DNA of 64,000 nucleotides from Geomonas paludis (GTDB taxonomy: Bacteria > Desulfobacterota > Desulfuromonadia > Geobacterales > Geobacteraceae): NCBI RefSeq assembly GCF_014193585.1, contig NZ_BLXY01000002.1, positions 955,012 through 1,019,011 of the forward strand. The letters are read 5' to 3'. The translations under genes were made by a program, and so were the position numbers. Positions 53,965 through 61,737 of this stretch are shown piece after piece (positions within the stretch are counted from its first letter, which is position 1; each line of letters opens with the position of its first letter). The notes under the pieces were generated by a model. The model ran no database searches and was not told the origin of the DNA. It saw only the letters and a program-made list of their open reading frames with translations.

Positions 53965-55026
53965 ATGAACGTGGAACAGATGAAGATCGTGGTGAAGGAG
54001 ATCCTCTCCAAGACCGACCTCACCCCCTGCGTGGTGGGGCACCGCGGCGTGGGCAAGAGCGCGGGGATACTCCAGGCCTGCCGCGAGCTGGACCGGCGCT
54101 ACGTCTCGCTGCGCCTGGGGCAGATGGAGGTGGGCGACCTGGTCGGCATCCCGTTCCGAAGCGGCGAGGTGATGCAGTGGTCGCGCCCGTCCTGGCTCCC
54201 CGGCGACGAGGACGCCCCCACCGTGATCCACTGCGACGAGTTGAACCGGGCCCAGCAGGAGGATACCCTGCAGGCGATCTTCCAGTTCGTGGAGCCGCCG
54301 GCCGAGGGGATGCTGCGCGCCATCCACACCCACACCCTTTCCCGCAGCCACAAGGTCGTGGTGAGCATCAACCCTCCCGACGGAAGCTACCAGGTGGCGA
54401 CCCTGGACCGTGCCCTCGTCGACCGCATGGTGATGCTCTTCGTGGAGACCGATTACCAGTGCTGGGCCCGCTACGCACAGAAGCGGGAGTTCGCCGGCGA
54501 GGTGCGCCAGTTCCTGGCCGGCAACCACGGTTTCCTCGCCAAGCAGGGGATGCCGATGGAGATGCAGGTGGAGCCGAGCGAGCGCGCCTGGGAGATGGTC
54601 AGCGTGCTCAAGAAGAACTGCCGCTTCCCGGCCGAACTGGAGATGGAGGTCTACTCCGGCATCGTCGGCAAGGAGGCGGCCATCGCCTTCATGCGCTGGC
54701 TCTCGGACCGCAAGGGGAGGCCGGTGACGGCGGACGAGATATTGAACGACTGGGCGGCCGTGGCCGGGCGGGCCGAGGCGCAGCGCGACGACGTGCAGGC
54801 CGCCACCATCAACGACCTCTCCGCCCTGCTCCAGGTCTCCCCGGAACTCACCGGGGAGCAGGAGGACAACCTGGTCGCCTACATCGCCGTGCTGCCGCGC
54901 GACCTCCGTTTCGGCTTCGTGAAGTCGCTTCTGAAGATCCCGGAAGTGGCGCTCGTGCTGGTGAAGGACAAGCACGACGCGGTCATCTTCGACGCCATGC
55001 AGGCGATCAGCCAGCAGGCCGGGTAA
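53965..55026 (+). CDS. MoxR/AAA_5-type ATPase
   Basis: A 353-residue AAA+ ATPase of the MoxR/dynein-related type. Walker A is GHRGVGKS (25-32), Walker B is VIHCDELNRA (87-96), and the sensor region is VVVSINPPDGSYQVATLDRALVDRM. Such ATPases act as chaperones that load cofactors or remodel a partner with a VWA domain. The next gene, three bases downstream, encodes just such a protein. GGAAGGA precedes ATG 53965. Confidence 0.9.
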   Translation: MNVEQMKIVVKEILSKTDLTPCVVGHRGVGKSAGILQACRELDRRYVSLRLGQMEVGDLVGIPFRSGEVMQWSRPSWLPGDEDAPTVIHCDELNRAQQEDTLQAIFQFVEPPAEGMLRAIHTHTLSRSHKVVVSINPPDGSYQVATLDRALVDRMVMLFVETDYQCWARYAQKREFAGEVRQFLAGNHGFLAKQGMPMEMQVEPSERAWEMVSVLKKNCRFPAELEMEVYSGIVGKEAAIAFMRWLSDRKGRPVTADEILNDWAAVAGRAEAQRDDVQAATINDLSALLQVSPELTGEQEDNLVAYIAVLPRDLRFGFVKSLLKIPEVALVLVKDKHDAVIFDAMQAISQQAG

Positions 55027-55029
55027 GCC

Positions 55030-56202
55030 GTGTCGCCCGGCACGCTGCAAAACGCCGTGGTGCGGCTTTTGAAGGAGCGCCCCTTCTACGGCCACTTCCT
55101 GCTCAACCTGCGCCGCGAGGAGCGCCCCCTCTCCGGCAAGCCTGCCGGCGTCACCATCCGTAACGGCACCCCGACCCTCGCCGTCGATCCCGCCTCCTTC
55201 TCCATGCTCAGCGCGTCAGAACAGCAGGCGCTGCTCGAACACCTGGTGAAGCACCTCTTGCACCTGCACATGCTGCGCGGCAAGGGGAAGAACTCCCATG
55301 ACTGGGACCTCTGCTGCGACCTGGCCATCAACCCCGACACGCCGGGTCTCCCGGAAGGCGCCGTCTACCCGGCCCAGTTCGATCTCCCCGACGGCTTGGC
55401 CGCGGAGGAGTACTACCGGCTGCTGGTGCGCCCCTTCGACGTCGGCAACCTGGCGGGCAGCGGCTTCGGCGACGAGGCGCAGGAGATCGAGGGGGCCTCG
55501 GGCGCGGGGAAGGACCCGGCCGGCGCCTCCACGCTCGACGACCACGCCATCTGGAGCGACGCGGACAGCACTCCACTGCCCCTGGCCGAGGAGATGCTGC
55601 GCGCGGTGACCCGGGAGAGCCTGCGCGGCAGCGACGGCGAGGCCCCGGCCGAGGTGAGGGGGGTGGTGGATGCCCTGTTGCGCCCATCCCCCATTCCCTG
55701 GCGCCAGGTGCTGCGACAGTTCGTGGCCACCGCGGGGAGGATCGGCAGGAAGAGCACCTGGATGCGCGAGCACCGCCGCTTCGAGCACGACACGCCGGGG
55801 TCGCGCAAGCGCCACCGCCTGACGCTCCTGGTGGGCATCGACGTGAGCGACTCCACCGACATCGTGGAGCTGCGCGAGGCCTTCGCGCGCGAGCTGGTGC
55901 AGATCGCCCGCGGCCGCGACGCCGCCATCACCGTGCTCTACGCCAACAGCCGCATCCAGCACGTCGAGGCCTTCAAGGGAAACGCGTTCGTGCCGGAGCG
56001 CTACGACGGCGGCGGCTTCACCGACCTGCGCCCGGTCTTCGAGTACGCCAGGACCATGCATCCCCTCCCCGCCGCGGTCATCTATCTCACCGACGGCATC
56101 GGCCCGGTTCCGGAGCAGATGGAGCTGCCGACCCTGTGGGTCCTGACCGCCCAAGGGGAGAAACCGGCCCACTGGGGCATCGAACTGAGACTGGAGGTTT
56201 GA
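55030..56202 (+). CDS. DUF2201/VWA-like protein with degenerate metallopeptidase motif
   Basis: A 390-residue protein. The N-terminal half (about 45-140) is a DUF2201_N putative metallopeptidase domain; where the family has H-E-x-x-H the sequence reads HLVKH (71-75), so both histidines remain but the catalytic glutamate is leucine. The C-terminal half is a VWA-like domain with a metal-ion site (D271-V-S-D-S in GIDVSDSTD). It is the partner of the MoxR-type ATPase encoded just upstream, and such pairs are thought to form remodelling complexes. Start is GTG 55030, three bases after the ATPase stop, with no strong ribosome-binding site, so translation is probably coupled. Confidence 0.85.
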   Translation: MSPGTLQNAVVRLLKERPFYGHFLLNLRREERPLSGKPAGVTIRNGTPTLAVDPASFSMLSASEQQALLEHLVKHLLHLHMLRGKGKNSHDWDLCCDLAINPDTPGLPEGAVYPAQFDLPDGLAAEEYYRLLVRPFDVGNLAGSGFGDEAQEIEGASGAGKDPAGASTLDDHAIWSDADSTPLPLAEEMLRAVTRESLRGSDGEAPAEVRGVVDALLRPSPIPWRQVLRQFVATAGRIGRKSTWMREHRRFEHDTPGSRKRHRLTLLVGIDVSDSTDIVELREAFARELVQIARGRDAAITVLYANSRIQHVEAFKGNAFVPERYDGGGFTDLRPVFEYARTMHPLPAAVIYLTDGIGPVPEQMELPTLWVLTAQGEKPAHWGIELRLEV

Positions 56203-56207
56203 ACGAT

Positions 56208-56618
56208 ATGGAAGAGACGACGTCGGCGCCGATGACCGCCGAATCGGTGGGAGAGATATTGAGGGAAGCGGGCGCGCAGGTGATGGTGCGCTCCGGGCGC
56301 AGCGAGAACTACAGCGCCCCCAGGGAGTTCTCCTTCGAGGTGAAGGCGATCTTCGACAACGGCATGGCCCTGCACGTGGTGGCGCGCCAGTTCAACTACC
56401 GCGACCCCTGGGAGGCCGAGGGGAGGGTCAACGACCTGGTGGACGTGATGCTTTTGCGCGACGGCGCGCTCACCCCGCTCCCCAAGGGATTCCCGTACTT
56501 CCAGGGCATCGACGAGGAGTGCGGACTGGACGAGGCGATGCTGCGCGAGGTGATCGACTGCGTGCGCAAGGTGAACCCGAAGCTGTACCTGTTACAGGAG
56601 ATGACCGGCGACCTCTGA
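56208..56618 (+). CDS. Conserved-looking small protein of MoxR/VWA unit
   Basis: A 136-residue soluble protein that I do not recognise. It has an alpha/beta look (ESVGEILREAGAQVMVRSGR; FSFEVKAIFDNGMALHVVARQFN; GFPYFQGIDEECGLDEAMLREVIDCVRKVNPKLYLLQEM), no signal peptide and no membrane segment. It starts five bases after the VWA gene and has GGAGG nine bases before ATG 56208, so it is the third gene of the unit, perhaps a substrate or regulator of the complex. Confidence 0.7.
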   Translation: MEETTSAPMTAESVGEILREAGAQVMVRSGRSENYSAPREFSFEVKAIFDNGMALHVVARQFNYRDPWEAEGRVNDLVDVMLLRDGALTPLPKGFPYFQGIDEECGLDEAMLREVIDCVRKVNPKLYLLQEMTGDL

Positions 56619-56806
56619 AGCCTTGCCATCGCCGGCAAAGACCGATCAGCCGCATTGATTACTGAAGTTGTGCTGCTAAACTTCCGATAATGTCCAGGGG
56701 AGTATCCGCATCTTCTGTCAAAGCTGGTGTGTTCTTCACTATCGGAGCGAGTCCAGGTCCATGACGTCAAGCTCCAGGTTCAGTAGCAGATAGCAGGAGG
56801 CACGTG

Positions 56807-57667
56807 ATGAAATGGTTGGTAATCATTGTCGCCCTGGTCTGCGCTCTTCCGGGTGCAGGCGTGACAGCATCGTCTGCCGAGGAGTTGAAGTTCGGCGTCG
56901 CGGCCATGATATCGCCGCAGGAGACGATCAAGTACTACCAGCAGACCATCGACTACGTCGCCAAAAAACTGGGACGGCCGGTCGAAATGGTGCAAAAGCA
57001 CAGTTACGACGAGACCGACAAGCTGCTGGAGAGCGGTGAGCTCAAAGTCGCCTTCATCTGCTCAGGCCCGTACGTGGTCGACAAGGAGAAGTTCGGCGCC
57101 GAGCTCCTGGTCGCGCCGCAATCCTACGGCGAGCCCTTTTACTACGCGTACATCATTGCCCACCGGGGCAGCAGTATCACCGACCTCTCCCAGCTCAAGG
57201 GGAAAAGCTTCGCCTTTACCGATCCCAAGTCCAACACCGGCAAACTGGTCCCCGCCTACATGATCGGCAAAAGGTTCGGCATGACGCCGGAGAAGTTCTT
57301 CGGCAGGATCATCTACACCAAGACCCACGACAAGTCCATCGAAGCGGTGGCCAAGAAGATCGTCGACGGCGCCAGCGTCGACAGCCTGATCTACAACTAC
57401 GCCGCCAGCAAGAACCCCCGTTTCACCAGCCAGACCAGGATCATCGCCAAGTCCCCCCGCTACGGCATCCCTCCCATCGTCACCCGCAAGGACCTCGACC
57501 CGGCCCTGAAAGCGCGCCTGCGCGACATATTCCTGAACATGCACAAGGATCCGGAGGGAAGGGCCATTCTGGCAGGCATCAGGGTGGACCGGTTCATCGT
57601 GCCCAAGGACTCCGACTACGACTCGGTGCGGGAGATGGAGAAGTGGCTCAGGATGAACATCCGGTAG
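56807..57667 (+). CDS. PhnD-like periplasmic binding protein
   Basis: A 286-residue exported protein with a signal peptide (LVIIVALVCALPGAGVTA). It matches the PhnD/SsuA-like phosphonate-binding family (PF12974): LKFGVAAMISPQETIKYYQQTIDYVAKKLGR near the N-terminus, KVAFICSGPYVVDK, LAQLKGKSFAFTDPKSNTG and RAILAGIRVDRFIVPKDSDYDSVREM at the end. No ABC-transporter permease or ATPase accompanies it; instead a hybrid kinase follows, 34 bp downstream. It is therefore probably a ligand-sensing subunit for that kinase. AGGAGG six bases before ATG 56807 sets the start; GTG 56804 is less likely. Confidence 0.88.
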   Translation: MKWLVIIVALVCALPGAGVTASSAEELKFGVAAMISPQETIKYYQQTIDYVAKKLGRPVEMVQKHSYDETDKLLESGELKVAFICSGPYVVDKEKFGAELLVAPQSYGEPFYYAYIIAHRGSSITDLSQLKGKSFAFTDPKSNTGKLVPAYMIGKRFGMTPEKFFGRIIYTKTHDKSIEAVAKKIVDGASVDSLIYNYAASKNPRFTSQTRIIAKSPRYGIPPIVTRKDLDPALKARLRDIFLNMHKDPEGRAILAGIRVDRFIVPKDSDYDSVREMEKWLRMNIR

Positions 57668-57701
57668 GGAGCCGCCACTACTACGGGAAAGGCAGGTACG
57701 C

Positions 57702-59999
57702 ATGGCCAGGTGGCAGATCAAAAATCTGAGTCTGCAGCGGAGGTTTTTCCTCCTTTCCTTCTGCATCATCCTCATCTTTTCCGTTGCGGTTACGGCAACC
57801 TTGTTCGTCGCCCAAAAGAACAAGCTGGAACTCTCCCTGGAGAACAAGGGCCACGCCTTCGCCAGGTACATCGCATCGGTGTGCACGGATGCGCTGATAC
57901 TGCAGGATGCCTTGCAGTTGGACTCACTGGTCGCGGAGGTGCATGACGACGAGGTGGTCTACACGGTCATCGAGGACGAGGACGGCACCCCCCTCACCAC
58001 GGCTACCGCCAGCCTGAAGAATCACCACCCGCTGCTGGCAAGGCACCTGCACAAACTCCCCCCGGATGCCCCCGTGGCGACCATCATCGAGTCGCTGAGG
58101 CAGGACGAGGACGTCATCGAGCTGTCCCAGGGGGTCAAGGTCGATTCGTCGCAGCTGGGCCGGGTCCGTATCGGGCTCAGCAAACGCAACATCCAAGCGC
58201 AACTGGTGCGCCAGGCGACCATCATCCTGATGGGGATGCTGTTCATGTCGCTCACCCTCGCCATCACCCTCAACCTGGCCGCCAACCGGCTGGTCCTTCG
58301 CCCGGTCAGCGAACTGGCCCAGGTGGCCAACCAGCTCTCCGCCGGCAACATGGCCGCCCGGGTCAGGTCCACATCGGTCGGGGAAATCGAAATGGTATGC
58401 CGAAGTTTCAACATGATGGCGGAGCGACTGGAACGGGACATCGCCGAACTCAAGCAGGCCGAGGCGAACGTACGCCTGGCACAGGAGTCACAGGAAGCGA
58501 TCCTCAACTCGATGCCTGACCTCATGTTCCGGACCGACCGCGACGGCGTCATCGAGGAGTTCCACTCCTCGGAGACAAACCTGCTGTACCTCCCGCCGGA
58601 AGGGTTCCTGGGGAGGAAGATCGCTGACCTGCTGCCGGAGGAGCCGACCCGGGTGGTCATGGCGGCCTTGAGGGAGGCGGAGAAGACCGGCTCGCACCGG
58701 GGCGCCGTTTATTCCCTTCCCCTGGCGCAGGGGGAGGTGTGGTTCGAGCTAGCGGTGACCGCAATGGGTAACCCGTGCACCGGGTTCATCCTGCTGGTCC
58801 GCGACATCACCCAGCGCATGCGCATGGAGGAAGAACGGCAGCAACTCGAAAAGCAGCTGCTGCATGCCCAGAAACTGGAAAGCCTGGGCGTGCTGGCGGG
58901 AGGGATCGCCCACGACTTCAACAACATCCTGATGGCCATCATGGGCAACGCAGAACTGGCCCTGATGCGCGTCAACAAGGAATCGCCGGCCATAGGCAAC
59001 CTGCGCAACATAGAGCAGGCCTCGGCCCGGGCCGCCGACCTGGCGGCGCAGATGCTCGCCTACTCCGGCAAGGGGAAATTCGTCGTCGAGAGCCTCGACC
59101 TCAATCGCCTGCTGCAAGAGATGCTGCACATGCTCGAGGTATCCATTTCCAAGAAGGCCCAGCTCCATTTCGACCTGGCTGTAGCGCTCCCACTCATCGA
59201 GGGGGACGCGACCCAGATCCGCCAGGTGGTCATGAACCTGGTCATCAACGCTTCCGAGGCGATCGGGGACGACAACGGGACCATCTCGGTGAAGACCGGC
59301 AGCATCGCGTGCGACCGCAACTACCTGAGGAACGTCTGGCAGAACGAGGAGCTTGCAGAAGGGCAGTATGTCTACCTGGAGATAGCGGACAGCGGCTGCG
59401 GCATGGACAATGACACCGTGGCGAGGATGTTCGATCCCTTTTTCACCACCAAGTTCACCGGCCGCGGCTTAGGCATGGCCGCCGTCCTCGGCATCATCAG
59501 GGGGCATAAAGGCGCCCTGGTGGTGGACAGCGCACCGGGACGGGGCACCACGATCAGGGTGCTCCTCCCGGCGGACGGGCAGCAGACGGCGGTCGAACCG
59601 GCGCCGGCACCGGAACGGGAAGAGTGGCAGGGGGCGGGGTACGTGCTTCTTGTCGATGATGAGGAGACGGTACGCAACATCGGCACCGAGATGCTCAGTG
59701 CGCTCGGCTTTACCCCCATTACCGCCAATGACGGCAGGGAAGCTCTCGAGGTCTACCAGGTGACGCCGGGTATCGTCGCGGTGATCCTGGATCTGACCAT
59801 GCCCCACATGGACGGCAGCCAGTGCCTGACGGAGCTGAAGAAGCTGGACCCGGCAGCCAAGGTCATCATGAGCAGCGGCTTCAGCGCGGTCGAGGTGAAG
59901 CAGAAATTCTCCGGGGATGAAATCGCCGGGTTCATCCAGAAGCCCTACAGCCTGTCGGCGCTCAGGCAGGTGCTGAGGGAGATCAGTCCAGGCACCTGA
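57702..59999 (+). CDS. Hybrid histidine kinase with HAMP, PAS and receiver domains
   Basis: A 765-residue membrane kinase: TM1 (about 14-36), a CHASE8-like periplasmic region (38-165), TM2 (170-192), HAMP (194-250), a PAS domain (about 262-375), HisKA with His404 (GGIAHDFNNIL), an ATPase domain (NLVINASEAIG, DSGCGMD, GRGLGMA), and a C-terminal receiver with Asp697 (LDLTMPHMDG). GGAAAGG lies before ATG 57702. It is paired with the PhnD-like binding protein and probably reads its ligand state. The last 17 bp overlap the 3' end of the radical SAM gene on the other strand, an unusual tail-to-tail overlap. Confidence 0.92.
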   Translation: MARWQIKNLSLQRRFFLLSFCIILIFSVAVTATLFVAQKNKLELSLENKGHAFARYIASVCTDALILQDALQLDSLVAEVHDDEVVYTVIEDEDGTPLTTATASLKNHHPLLARHLHKLPPDAPVATIIESLRQDEDVIELSQGVKVDSSQLGRVRIGLSKRNIQAQLVRQATIILMGMLFMSLTLAITLNLAANRLVLRPVSELAQVANQLSAGNMAARVRSTSVGEIEMVCRSFNMMAERLERDIAELKQAEANVRLAQESQEAILNSMPDLMFRTDRDGVIEEFHSSETNLLYLPPEGFLGRKIADLLPEEPTRVVMAALREAEKTGSHRGAVYSLPLAQGEVWFELAVTAMGNPCTGFILLVRDITQRMRMEEERQQLEKQLLHAQKLESLGVLAGGIAHDFNNILMAIMGNAELALMRVNKESPAIGNLRNIEQASARAADLAAQMLAYSGKGKFVVESLDLNRLLQEMLHMLEVSISKKAQLHFDLAVALPLIEGDATQIRQVVMNLVINASEAIGDDNGTISVKTGSIACDRNYLRNVWQNEELAEGQYVYLEIADSGCGMDNDTVARMFDPFFTTKFTGRGLGMAAVLGIIRGHKGALVVDSAPGRGTTIRVLLPADGQQTAVEPAPAPEREEWQGAGYVLLVDDEETVRNIGTEMLSALGFTPITANDGREALEVYQVTPGIVAVILDLTMPHMDGSQCLTELKKLDPAAKVIMSSGFSAVEVKQKFSGDEIAGFIQKPYSLSALRQVLREISPGT

Positions 60000-61338
60000 A
60001 CACCCCCGAACTCCACAGGCAGCTGCCGCAGGGCTCGGTGTTGACGTAGCAGTCCTGGTCGAAGCGCTCGGCCTGAACCAGGTCGCAGGGGGAGGTGTTG
60101 CACTCGGCGCAGGACGGGTAGTCGTGGCGCACCACGTTCTCCCGGTAGCGGCGAAAGGCCGGGCTGTTCCAGATATCGAGCACGCCGCGGTCCTTCACGT
60201 TGCCGAACACCCAGGGGTGCACCGGGTGCTGCCAGCCGTTGGCGTAGGAGCGGCAGCTGTGCCAGAGGTGGTAGCAGGGGTGCATGCCGCCGTCCCAGGA
60301 GACGAAGGCGCTCCCCTTTTCGACAAAGCTGCAGCCGCGTTTCTCGCGCCGGGCGATCTCCGGCAGCCTCAATTCGATCCCGGTCCGGCGCGCCACCTGC
60401 GCCGCCTCCTCGAAGATCCCCTGGCTTTCATGGATCTGCACCATGTCCATGGCGAAGAGCCGCTTCAGGTCCAGCGTGATGCCGCGCTGGTTCGCATCCG
60501 CCTTCATCGCCGCCACGAAATCGATGACCCGCCGCTCCTGCTCGGACTTGTGGTAGCTCCACAGGATCTCGAAGTAACGGCGGATGTCGATCCCCTTCAG
60601 GTCGGCCTTGCTCTTCCAGCTCTGGTACAGGGTGATCGCTTCGTCGCTGCAGAGGTCGTAGCTGCACTGCTTGAGGTGCGGTTCGTCGAACGGGTGCAGG
60701 TGGGAGACCAGCGCGAAGCTGACCCCGAACTCCGCGGCCCAGGAGAGCGCGGCGGGAAGCTGGGCCAGGTTGTCGCGCATCACCACGAATTCGACGCCGA
60801 TCTCCATGTCGGGGCGGTGACAGGCGGCCTTGGCGGCCCCCAGCGCGTTCAGGGCGTGCTCCAGGTCCACCAGCTGGCTCCCCGAGCGGATGGAGCTGAA
60901 GGTGGTGGCGTCGACGCCGTCCATGGAGAGGCAGACCCGGTCCACGCCGGCGTTCAGAAGCGACACCGCGCGCAGGTGCGACAGGAGCAGGCCGTTACTC
61001 TGGAAGCCGATCCAGCTTCCCGCCGGCATCAGCTTCTTGGCCCGGCTGATGAAGTGCTCCAGGCGCGTGTTCAAAAGCGGCTCGCCCACCCCGTTCAAAA
61101 CCAGCGCCTCAAGGTTGGGAAGCGCCGGTTCCAGTTCACTGAAGGTGGCGAGGTCGAGGTCGCCGTCCTTGGCCCGGCTGCCGTCCCCGTTCTGCTTCAT
61201 GCACATGACGCAGTTCAGGTTGCAGCGGCTGGTCGTTTCCACGAACAGCTTGGAAGGGTACTCCCGAAAGGCCGGCTCGTTGGCCGGCATGAACTCAGAC
61301 AGTGCCGCTGCGTTGCTTTGCATTAGGTTGGTCCTCAT
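59983..61338 (-). CDS. Radical SAM protein with SPASM domain
   Basis: A 451-residue enzyme. The radical SAM cluster motif is CNLNCVMC (Cys39, Cys43, Cys46) with EPLLN-type GVGEPLLN downstream. The C-terminal SPASM region binds auxiliary Fe-S clusters: CSFVEKGS, HPCYHLW, CAECNTSPCDL and DCYVNTEPCGSCLWSSGVF, twelve or more cysteines. Such proteins modify peptides or make thioether crosslinks, or act as maturases, but no small precursor peptide is adjacent. The product and substrate are unknown. ATG 61338 or Met6 (61323) may be the start. Its last 17 bp overlap the hybrid-kinase gene tail to tail. Confidence 0.88.
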   Translation of the reverse strand: MRTNLMQSNAAALSEFMPANEPAFREYPSKLFVETTSRCNLNCVMCMKQNGDGSRAKDGDLDLATFSELEPALPNLEALVLNGVGEPLLNTRLEHFISRAKKLMPAGSWIGFQSNGLLLSHLRAVSLLNAGVDRVCLSMDGVDATTFSSIRSGSQLVDLEHALNALGAAKAACHRPDMEIGVEFVVMRDNLAQLPAALSWAAEFGVSFALVSHLHPFDEPHLKQCSYDLCSDEAITLYQSWKSKADLKGIDIRRYFEILWSYHKSEQERRVIDFVAAMKADANQRGITLDLKRLFAMDMVQIHESQGIFEEAAQVARRTGIELRLPEIARREKRGCSFVEKGSAFVSWDGGMHPCYHLWHSCRSYANGWQHPVHPWVFGNVKDRGVLDIWNSPAFRRYRENVVRHDYPSCAECNTSPCDLVQAERFDQDCYVNTEPCGSCLWSSGVFRCLD

Positions 61339-61737
61339 CGTTCGCTGCTCCCCCCGCCCCCCGGAGGTGTCCGGACCGGGGAGGTGCCGCCCGCGTCAAG
61401 ACGTCCCGTCCGGCCCCTCCGGAAGGCGGAGAGTCTCGTGGAGCCGGTCAAGGCCCCGATTCCTGTTCTGACTAGCGATGATCTTCCGCCACGATGCCCA
61501 TCCCCATCTCCCTCCGGGAGAGGGCTGGGGTGAGGGCGCTGCAATAGGCAATGATCCCACTTCGTGGCACCGCCCTCACCCACCCTTCGGGCACCCTCTC
61601 CCGGAGGGAGAGGGAACTAGCGGAAGTCGCTAACCAGGTTTTCCCATATCTTGCGGCTTCCCCCTCCCGCCTTCGCGGACCGAAGCGCTACGGCGCGCAG
61701 GCCCGTCAAGGGAGGGGGAGGAGACGACCTTTTACTT
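61339..61737. repeat. 399-bp intergenic region with REP-like elements
   Basis: No gene is supported. The segment 61501-61616 is a CCCTCTCCC-type inverted element as at 24663 and 52684, and 61658-61722 is a further palindromic unit (CCCCCTCCCGCC...GGGAGGGGGAGG). The region separates the CCG oxidoreductase from the radical SAM gene on the same strand. Confidence 0.8.
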
